Below, piece by piece: positions 7,495 through 12,142 of a DNA stretch of 12,142 bases. The DNA is from DATIRA01 sp964553405 (GTDB taxonomy: Bacteria > Pseudomonadota > Gammaproteobacteria > Steroidobacterales > Steroidobacteraceae): the NCBI GenBank assembly GCA_964553405.1, contig CAZKLS010000086.1, positions 1 through 12,142 on the forward strand. Reading direction: 5' to 3'. The notes below the pieces were generated by a model. The model did not search any database. It was not told where the DNA came from and was given only the letters and a program-made list of their open reading frames with translations. Position numbers and translations under genes: made by a program. The first letter of the stretch is position 1, and every line of letters starts with the position of its first letter.

Positions 7495-7890
7495 ATGCGC
7501 AAACGGACAGGATCGGACAGGGTCGCGGCGCTCGCCGTGCTGGCGGTCATCAGCGTCGTCTGCGCCGTGCTGCTCGCCGCGCACTACCGGGACCTGAGTC
7601 TCAACCGCATCGGTATCTTCCTGGCGATCAGTCTTTCGGTCGCTGCGCTGATAGCGATCCCGTGGCTGCTGATCCGCGGATCCACGTTGCCCCGCCTGTT
7701 CGCGAGGGCCGGCGCTGCGACACTGCTGCTGGCAGCGGTCGGCTACGTGCTGATGCGAGTGTCGGCCCGGCAGGGCGAGGAAGGGATCCTGCTCGCGGTC
7801 CTGGTCAACATCGGCGCCGTATTCGGGCTCGTGTCGATCATCGGGTTGCTGATCGCGGGATTGGCGCGGCATCGACGCCGTGGCGAGTGA
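7495..7890 (+). CDS. Small four-helix inner membrane protein, unknown function
   Basis: The product has 131 residues. The ATG at 7495 is preceded by AGGA (7484-7487) at a 7-base spacing. It has a basic N-terminus (MRKRTGSDR), four hydrophobic segments (about 11-29, 40-60, 71-88 and 98-122) and a basic C-terminus (RHRRRGE), which places both ends in the cytoplasm. No catalytic residues, cysteines in pairs or known motif are visible; the only charged patch in the core is ARQGEEG (91-97) before the last helix. It starts 44 bases after the TMEM175-like gene on the same strand, so co-transcription is likely and a functional link is possible. I do not recognise the family. Confidence 0.75.
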   Translation: MRKRTGSDRVAALAVLAVISVVCAVLLAAHYRDLSLNRIGIFLAISLSVAALIAIPWLLIRGSTLPRLFARAGAATLLLAAVGYVLMRVSARQGEEGILLAVLVNIGAVFGLVSIIGLLIAGLARHRRRGE

Positions 7891-7943
7891 TCCGGTTGCA
7901 GCGGACCGCCGAGCGACGCAGCGGTCGCAGCGGTGCCCGATGC

Positions 7944-7971
7944 CCGACCGCCCGGCCGGCACCGCGGTCGG
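7944..7971. terminator. Hairpin between convergent genes
   Basis: CCGACCGC (7944-7951) and GCGGTCGG (7964-7971) form a perfect 8-bp stem with a 12-base loop that is itself self-complementary (CCGGCCGG). It lies between the stop of the small membrane protein gene and the stop of the MFS gene. No T-tract follows on either strand, so it is only a candidate bidirectional terminator. Confidence 0.4.
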
Positions 7972-7978
7972 TCTGCGC

Positions 7979-9196
7979 TCAACGGCGCCACGGGTACTGC
8001 CTCAGCAACCGCGCGCACAGCAGGTAGGCGGCCAGTCCGCCGAGGCCGATCGCGGCGTCGACCAGCAGCAGCATCGACAGGCCGCCATGGTCGTGGGCCC
8101 AACCCCCCACGGGCGGCAGGTAGACATTTGAGAGGTTGGCGGCGGCCGCGAGCACTGCGGACTGGGTCGAGGCCGCCCGATGCTGCGCCGTCTCGAGAAT
8201 GATGCCGAGGACCGCGGCCAGCGAGGCTCCCTGTAGCAAACCGAATCCGCTGACCATCACCGCGTAGCCTGTCGGCGACTTCGGTCCCGCCAGCACGAGC
8301 AGCGAGAACAGCGCCATGCCGATCCCCGCCACGAGATAGCCGACCCGGGTTCCCGTGCGTTGCCAGAGCCTGGCGCCCAGTAGTGAACCGGCGGCGAACG
8401 CCAGCGCCTTCGCGGTGCCCGCCCAGACCCCGACAACTTCGGCGCTTGCGTCGAAATCCGGCCCCAGCGCGCCGACCATCAGCGCGGCGGCGCTCGACGC
8501 GAACGGCAGCACACAGATCGCCAGGGCCAGCAGTCCGCGCCGCGAACCCAGCAGCTGACCCGTCTCCCGCGCGATGTTGCGAAACGTCGGCGCGCTGTCG
8601 GGCTGGGCTGCCAGGTGCGGGCGGAGCGCCGTCAGTGCAGCGACGGCGGGAACCCCTGCCATTGCGATCAACAGGCAGCCCACGGCGAGTGGCGACAGCT
8701 GCGCGCTTACCGTCAGCATGCTGCCGCCGAGCGCCAGGCCGAGGCCGGATCCAGCACCGGTCCAGCCCGCGGCCGCCACCCGGCGAGCCGGCGCGAACAA
8801 CTCGACCGCCAGGCCCTTCTGGGCGGCGCTGACGAGCGAGAAGCCGAATCCCGCCAGTGCGCTCGACGACACGAGCAACGGGAGCGCGGACGGTGTCCTC
8901 GGCAGCAACGCCAGGCTCGCCGCAGCGACGCAGAGCAGCACGATCCCCAGGAGCAGCCAGTGCTGCCGCCGCCCGAACAGATCCACCAGCGGCGCCCATG
9001 CGAACATCAATACGACAGGCAGGAACGTCGCGGTGATCAGCATCGACACCGAGCCGAGCGGCACGCCGGCCCGCGACAACTCGTCGGCCACGGCAATCGT
9101 CAGGTAACCGATCACCACGGCCGGCGCGAGGCCGAATGGCAGGAACAGCCACGGGCCTGCTTCGGCCGGAGGGGTTGTCGAGGGATGCCCAGCCAA
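7979..9196 (-). CDS. MFS transporter, AmpG/PAT-like
   Basis: The product has 405 residues and about twelve hydrophobic segments, the normal length for a major facilitator. I chose the TTG at 9196 because AGGAG lies six bases upstream on the minus strand, and because the frame beyond it reads as non-hydrophobic, His/Arg/Cys-rich sequence overlapping the divergent regulator. The loop after helix 2 reads APLVDLFGRRQHW (68-80), a motif-A variant. The form F-x-WAPLVD-xx-GRR is typical of AmpG-like muropeptide and acetyl-CoA transporter relatives. A second conserved stretch, AAGWTGAGSGLGLALGGS, follows an AAQKGLAVEL segment that matches the family's central helices. It should export or import a small solute across the inner membrane; the substrate is not readable. 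It is divergently paired with an AraC-type regulator across 120 bases, so that protein probably controls it. TATCCT at 9224-9229 (minus strand) is a possible -10. Confidence 0.85.
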   Translation of the reverse strand: MAGHPSTTPPAEAGPWLFLPFGLAPAVVIGYLTIAVADELSRAGVPLGSVSMLITATFLPVVLMFAWAPLVDLFGRRQHWLLLGIVLLCVAAASLALLPRTPSALPLLVSSSALAGFGFSLVSAAQKGLAVELFAPARRVAAAGWTGAGSGLGLALGGSMLTVSAQLSPLAVGCLLIAMAGVPAVAALTALRPHLAAQPDSAPTFRNIARETGQLLGSRRGLLALAICVLPFASSAAALMVGALGPDFDASAEVVGVWAGTAKALAFAAGSLLGARLWQRTGTRVGYLVAGIGMALFSLLVLAGPKSPTGYAVMVSGFGLLQGASLAAVLGIILETAQHRAASTQSAVLAAAANLSNVYLPPVGGWAHDHGGLSMLLLVDAAIGLGGLAAYLLCARLLRQYPWRR

Positions 9197-9316
9197 GGGT
9201 TGCTCCTGTCCGCGCAGCGTTTCAGGATAGTCGAGAATGCTCAGCACCCACACGCAACAGTCGAACGGACGGCCTGTCGCACCGACGCCGCGGCAGATCC
9301 CTGGCCAGCCGCAGCG

Positions 9317-10297
9317 ATGATCCACGGCAGCGACGTATCCGCGAGTCTTGGGCCGCCGGAATGGGTGGAACGATTCCGCTCGGACGACCTCGACGAGGTT
9401 CGGGAGACCGTTGCGCGCACGGATGGGGAGCACTCAAGGGTAGCGCACGGTACGGGTCCGCTTGGATACGAGGTCGCCTGGCTCGTGGGCGAGTCCGTGT
9501 CCCTGGCCTGGGCCAGCGTCGGGCTGCCGACCACCCTGCGCGGCGAGCTGCCGAATGTCGTGCTGCACCTGGCAATACCGGCAGGCAGCCGGTATCGCTT
9601 CGGTCGCCGCGAATACGACATCAGACCGGATGACGCGATGTTCGTCGCCGGTGGTTGGGAATTCACACGCCGCGCTCCGCCGGGCCTCAGCCTGGCCCTG
9701 GATATCGACAAGGCCGCCCTGGTCCGGGAAATCGCTTCGCGGGGGGCTGGCGCAGCGGGCACGCTGATGCTGACGACGCGACGTCTGGCAGTCGATGAGG
9801 TCGGTCGGGCGCGGCTGGTCCGCGCAGTGACAGGCCTGATACAGGCCCGGGCGCCTGGCGCCCCGGTACAGGCGGCCCGGGACTTCGAAGCCAGGCTGCT
9901 CGGAGCCATCGCGGAGTTGTTGCTCGAGCAGTCGGCTGTCGCCCGCACGCGACGGGCCACCAGCACTCGAATCGCAGACGTGGAGGGCTGGATCGAGGCG
10001 AACCTCGAGCGGTCGATTACCGCTGGTCAGCTGTGCCGGATCGCCGGTGTGAGCCAGCGGGCGCTAGAGAAGATCTTCGAGTCCCGCCGCGGCATGTCGC
10101 CGATGCGGTTCGTCACCGAGCGCCGACTCGCGGCGGCGCATCGAATGCTCGGCGCGGCGGTACCCGGAGACGATGTGACTGCGGTCGCGCTGGGACTCGG
10201 GTTCAACCACATAGGACGGTTCGCGGCGCTGTACGCGCAGATCTACGGCGAACTGCCCTCGCAGACGCTGAAGCGCGGCCGGCGGCGCCGTAGTTGA
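9317..10297 (+). CDS. AraC-family transcriptional regulator
   Basis: The product has 326 residues from the ATG at 9317. The frame is open far upstream, but that part overlaps the MFS gene antisense and is not protein-like; no strong Shine-Dalgarno precedes the ATG, so the start is less certain than the rest. Residues 1 to about 200 form a ligand-sensing region of the AraC_binding_2 type, with beta-rich segments such as ELPNVVLHLAIPAGSRYRFG and DDAMFVAGGWEFTRR. Residues 218-326 form the DNA-binding domain. The first helix-turn-helix is about 235-255 (TAGQLCRIAGVSQRALEKIF). The second is about 286-306 (DVTAVALGLGFNHIGRFAALY), followed by the family signature YGELPSQTLKR (310-320). A basic tail (GRRRRS) ends the protein. 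It probably binds DNA as a dimer and regulates the divergent MFS gene, responding to a compound related to the transporter's substrate. Confidence 0.92.
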   Translation: MIHGSDVSASLGPPEWVERFRSDDLDEVRETVARTDGEHSRVAHGTGPLGYEVAWLVGESVSLAWASVGLPTTLRGELPNVVLHLAIPAGSRYRFGRREYDIRPDDAMFVAGGWEFTRRAPPGLSLALDIDKAALVREIASRGAGAAGTLMLTTRRLAVDEVGRARLVRAVTGLIQARAPGAPVQAARDFEARLLGAIAELLLEQSAVARTRRATSTRIADVEGWIEANLERSITAGQLCRIAGVSQRALEKIFESRRGMSPMRFVTERRLAAAHRMLGAAVPGDDVTAVALGLGFNHIGRFAALYAQIYGELPSQTLKRGRRRRS

Positions 10298-10330
10298 CGA
10301 TCCGGTCGCACCCGGACTAACGCCAAACGA

Positions 10331-10354
10331 AAAGCGCCTCCGAAGAGGCGCTTT
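10331..10354. terminator. Bidirectional intrinsic terminator with C(UUCG)G loop
   Basis: AAAGCGCCTC (10331-10340) and GAGGCGCTTT (10345-10354) form a perfect 10-bp stem around a four-base loop. Read on the minus strand the loop is C-TTCG-G, the exceptionally stable UUCG tetraloop, and the stem runs into TTTTCGTTT. It therefore fits best as the terminator of the minus-strand PEP-CTERM gene. It also closes the regulator gene on the plus strand, where the tail (CTTTGG) is weaker. Confidence 0.88.
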
Positions 10355-10381
10355 GGTGGACGGCCATCCCTCGACTGATGC

Positions 10382-10885
10382 CTACGGGTCGCGCCGGCGA
10401 CGGCTCAGGCCGAGACCCGCGAGGCCGAGGCCGAGCAGCGCGAGCGTGCCGGGTTCCGGGACGCTCGGGGCCCCGACGACGCTCCAGGTGCTGCCGGTGA
10501 AACCCAGGATATCGCCCGTCGTCCCGACGGCGGCCCATACGGTGTCCGTCAGCGTGATCAAGGCCGAGCCTGACAGATCGCCAGTGCCCGACGTTTCGAA
10601 GACGAATTGCAGCGACGTCCCGGCTCCATCCGCGATGACATCCGAAAGCGCGAATGTCCCGATCTTGAGGTCAGATGTGCCGATCGCGGCGGCAGGCGAG
10701 CCCAGGGCACCGCCGAGCACACCACTCGCGATGAAGTCGTTGTCCGATACGAATCCGCTGCCACTGACACGACCTTGAGTGTCGCTCAGCCGCTCGATCG
10801 TAATGGTGAACGCGTTTGCGGCGCCCGCGAAGGTCACCAGCAGTACGCAGCCGAGCAGGCTGCGAAGAGTCTTGCTTGCAAACAT
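10382..10885 (-). CDS. PEP-CTERM sorting domain-containing exported protein
   Basis: The product has 167 residues. The ATG at 10885 follows a GGGAGA ribosome site (10896-10901, minus strand) and gives a clean signal peptide, cleaved about A-N-A|F at residue 25; longer in-frame extensions lack signal character. The mature region is Ser/Gly/Thr-rich, with beta-like strands and no cysteines (ISFT-type pattern: SLQFVFETSGTGDLSGSALI). The C-terminus is a complete PEP-CTERM signal: VPEPGT at 142-147, a Leu/Gly hydrophobic helix (148-160) and an RRRR cluster (162-165). By family knowledge such proteins are processed by a membrane exosortase (EpsH/XrtA type) and released to the surface or extracellular matrix, often together with exopolysaccharide. 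No exosortase is in this window, so it must lie elsewhere. Its precise function is unknown. It ends in a strong terminator and stands alone, with a candidate sigma-54 promoter upstream. Confidence 0.92.
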   Translation of the reverse strand: MFASKTLRSLLGCVLLVTFAGAANAFTITIERLSDTQGRVSGSGFVSDNDFIASGVLGGALGSPAAAIGTSDLKIGTFALSDVIADGAGTSLQFVFETSGTGDLSGSALITLTDTVWAAVGTTGDILGFTGSTWSVVGAPSVPEPGTLALLGLGLAGLGLSRRRRDP

Positions 10886-10925
10886 CAGTGTTCGATCTCC
10901 CAGTCTGGTTGGAACCGATTGCGAC

Positions 10926-10939
10926 GCAGCACGGATGCC
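10926..10939 (-). promoter_or_regulatory. Candidate sigma-54 (-24/-12) promoter of the PEP-CTERM gene
   Basis: On the minus strand the sequence GGCATCCGTGCTGC has GG and GC separated by exactly ten bases. It keeps GGCA of the -24 box and TGC of the -12 box (consensus TGGCACG-N4-TTGC). The predicted start near 10914 would leave a leader of about 29 bases containing the GGGAGA ribosome site. In some exosortase-bearing bacteria PEP-CTERM genes depend on RpoN and the PrsK/PrsR pair, which makes this plausible. A GG-N10-GC match alone is common in GC-rich DNA. Confidence 0.45.
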
Positions 10940-11067
10940 CCGGCGCGGGGTCATCGGGCGGAGTCGGAAGCAAGACTCATGCCAGCCGCGCAGGAACCGG
11001 CGCCAAGCAGGGTTTACGGCGTGCCACGCGCGCAAACGGCAGCGGCTCGGTAAAAAGCACCGACAGT

Positions 11068-11217
11068 CAAAAATCGAACCTGACGGAATCGTGCCCAGGT
11101 TTTTCAAGGAAATCGGCCGGGCCGGGCGGGCACCGATGGCCACGGTTCGTGTAAGAGCGTTCGACAGCCAGGAAACGAACCTATCGTGGTCGCCGGATCC
11201 CTGATGTTCGATTTTTG
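11068..11217. repeat. 12-bp perfect inverted repeat, arms 126 bases apart
   Basis: CAAAAATCGAAC at 11068-11079 and GTTCGATTTTTG at 11206-11217 are exact reverse complements. I see no target-site duplication outside the arms. They could be the ends of a small non-autonomous element, paired protein-binding sites or a long-range stem. Confidence 0.65.
11144..11181. repeat. 7-bp inverted repeat inside the larger one
   Basis: GGTTCGT (11144-11150) and ACGAACC (11175-11181) are reverse complements around a 24-base loop, and share the TTCG/CGAA core with the flanking 12-bp arms. It is short enough to arise by chance, but the shared core is suggestive. Confidence 0.35.
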
Positions 11218-11263
11218 GATAGCGCGGGCCCCGGGTGGTGCGACACAGTGACGGGCTATCCAA
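11215..11263. repeat. 9-bp inverted repeat upstream of the secreted protein gene
   Basis: TTGGATAGC (11215-11223) and GCTATCCAA (11255-11263) are exact reverse complements with a 31-base GC-rich loop. The left arm overlaps the right arm of the 12-bp repeat by three bases, so the two hairpins would compete if both formed in RNA. It lies 83 bases before the next start codon. It may be an operator or a leader structure. Confidence 0.5.
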
Positions 11264-11345
11264 GTCATGCGCCCGGCAATCCATCAGAGGGTCGGGCATC
11301 GTGTGCGACCGACGGTCCGGATAACTCATCATCAGGAGACGACGC

Positions 11346-12002
11346 GTGAAGAGATTCGTGATTGCCATCGCTGCGACGCTCGTGGCCGGCACGGCCAGTG
11401 CGAGCGTGCCGCTGTTCGCCGCGAAATGCCCGATGGGCATCACCGCGGATTCCAATGCCAAGGGCCAGGTGTACGTAAACGGCAAGGTGGCCAAGCTCAT
11501 CAACCGGCCGGACGGGCAGATCACGGCCCAGTCGGGCGGCATCTACATCGACATCACTCCACGAGGCAGCGAGCCGCCGCTCGTCACCTACACCGGAAAG
11601 GACAAGTCGACCGGCGTGTGCGAGATCCTGTCGTTCGCGCCGCCGGCCGGACACGCGGCCGCAGCCGGCGGTGGTCACCGGGCGTCTTCGTCCGAGCGCG
11701 CAGGTCAAGGCCAGTTCGATGCGCATGGCCCGGTGAAGTGCGCGACGCGTGCCGGGCAGCCCATGCGGGATTGCCAGGCCGCGGTGGCCCGCGACCCCGG
11801 CGGCACGGCGACGATAGTCATCACCCGTCCGGACGGTCGCAAGCGCTTCATCTTCTTCGAGAACGGTAATCCCGTCAGCGCCGACCTGAGCCAGGCCGAT
11901 GGCAACATGGAGTTCCGCGCGTCCAAGGGCGGCGACGTCTACTACATCGAGGCCGGTGACGAGCGCTACGAGATCGTCGAGGCGTTCATCTTCGGCGGCT
12001 GA
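11346..12002 (+). CDS. Secreted protein with two cysteine pairs and an unnamed conserved C-terminal domain
   Basis: The product has 218 residues. The start is GTG at 11346, chosen because AGGAG (11334-11338) lies seven bases upstream and the product starts with a clear Sec signal peptide (MKRFVIAIAATLVAGTASA, cleaved near residue 19). The first domain (about 20-98) is beta-rich and has C28 and C92, likely a disulfide. A low-complexity Ala/Gly/His/Ser linker (about 99-128) follows. The second domain (129-218) has C132 and C143. It also has an alternating-strand pattern, TIVITRPDGRKRFIFFENG, then GDERYEIVEAFIFGG at the very end. I have seen this PDGR...RYEI...FGG pattern in unannotated exported proteins of other bacteria, but I know no function. 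It should be periplasmic or secreted. It is divergent from the PEP-CTERM gene and followed immediately by REP-like repeats. Confidence 0.85.
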   Translation: MKRFVIAIAATLVAGTASASVPLFAAKCPMGITADSNAKGQVYVNGKVAKLINRPDGQITAQSGGIYIDITPRGSEPPLVTYTGKDKSTGVCEILSFAPPAGHAAAAGGGHRASSSERAGQGQFDAHGPVKCATRAGQPMRDCQAAVARDPGGTATIVITRPDGRKRFIFFENGNPVSADLSQADGNMEFRASKGGDVYYIEAGDERYEIVEAFIFGG

Positions 12003-12003
12003 T

Positions 12004-12105
12004 GATGGAAGGTGCCGGTGTTATGGTTTCGGAAACGGATACCCTAAGCTCGCCTTAACCGAAGAACCGTAACACCGGCACCATCTTCCGTAACACCGGC
12101 ACCAT
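12004..12105. repeat. REP-like repeats: one inverted and two tandem copies of a 13-bp core
   Basis: The core TAACACCGGCACC occurs at 12070-12082 and 12091-12103, within an 18-base direct repeat (CCGTAACACCGGCACCAT) of period 21. It occurs once inverted, as GGTGCCGGTGTTA at 12011-12023. The inner flanks GGTTTCGG (12025-12032) and CCGAAGAACC (12059-12068) are also nearly complementary. The unit can fold into a long imperfect stem starting two bases after the stop of the secreted protein gene. It resembles bacterial REP elements or the ends of a small mobile element, and might double as a transcription stop. No transposase is inside the window. Confidence 0.7.
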
Positions 12106-12142
12106 TGTCAGGTCGATTCCTTGACGGCGCTGGAAACTGCGC

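Larger units (their letters stand above)
10886..11345. other. 460-base non-coding divergent region
   Basis: I find no credible gene here: the open frames are short or lack start signals, and the longer minus-strand frame is only an upstream extension of the PEP-CTERM reading frame. The stretch contains the leaders and promoters of two divergent genes for exported proteins and several inverted repeats clustered at 11068-11263, annotated separately. It is locally richer in A/T runs (around 11050-11075, 11098-11112 and 11211-11220) than the genes around it. Confidence 0.6.

Noticed and set aside
7743..9152. Long minus-strand open frame (469 codons) overlapping the MFS gene
   Set aside because: The translation is Arg/Gly/Ala-rich without hydrophobic helices. 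The overlapping frame gives a normal 12-helix transporter.
8615..9316. 234-codon upstream extension of the AraC regulator frame
   Set aside because: It is antisense to the MFS gene, rich in Arg/Gln/His, and lies before a typical 326-residue AraC protein start.
9197..9433. 79-codon upstream extension of the MFS frame
   Set aside because: It overlaps the regulator gene, is non-hydrophobic and lacks a ribosome site. The TTG at 9196 has AGGAG at ideal spacing.
11077..11101. AACCTG/CAGGTT hairpin followed by TTTTT, terminator-like
   Set aside because: It has a 6-bp stem with a 13-base loop, and no plus-strand gene upstream that it could terminate.
10886..11542. Upstream extension of the PEP-CTERM frame
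   Set aside because: It would place 219 non-signal residues before a clear signal peptide and overlap the divergent gene.

Overview
This is a GC-rich window whose base usage, Shine-Dalgarno-led genes, Sec signal peptides and PEP-CTERM sorting signal suggest a free-living Gram-negative proteobacterium. My best guess is a gammaproteobacterium of the Chromatiales/Steroidobacterales/Xanthomonadales type, but nothing here fixes the taxonomy. I see no rRNA, tRNA, CRISPR array, prophage gene or complete insertion sequence.

Layout, left to right. Bases 1-183 are probably the tail of an unidentified gene. Next come a small secreted beta-rich protein of unknown function (243-818) with a very strong GC hairpin behind it, and a TPR-sulfotransferase fusion (935-2551). 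Convergent to it is the largest gene, 2654-6577 on the minus strand. It encodes a 1307-residue polytopic membrane protein with two periplasmic Cache-like sensor regions, a third periplasmic loop with four cysteines, and a cytoplasmic region that looks like a P-loop NTPase with an eroded Walker A motif plus a winged helix. Divergent from it is a TMEM175-type potassium channel homologue (6752-7450), apparently transcribed as a leaderless mRNA and followed by a four-helix membrane protein (7495-7890).

The next block is an AmpG-like MFS transporter on the minus strand (7979-9196, TTG start) and a divergent AraC-family regulator (9317-10297), a classic regulator/transporter pair. A perfect C(UUCG)G hairpin terminator separates the regulator from a convergent PEP-CTERM exported protein (10382-10885), which has a candidate sigma-54 promoter. 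A 460-base non-coding stretch with several inverted repeats follows. After it lie a secreted protein with two cysteine pairs and a C-terminal domain found in other bacteria but unnamed as far as I know (11346-12002), and REP-like repeats at the right edge.

How the genes work together: most appear to be single-gene units. Many products act in or beyond the inner membrane (five membrane or secreted proteins besides the transporter), so the region is envelope-oriented. The strongest candidate for something undescribed is the orphan dual-Cache/NTPase-like protein, which is bracketed by a near-identical 21-bp direct repeat. The REP-like triplet at the right edge and the nested inverted repeats at 11068-11263 are the other unexplained structures.
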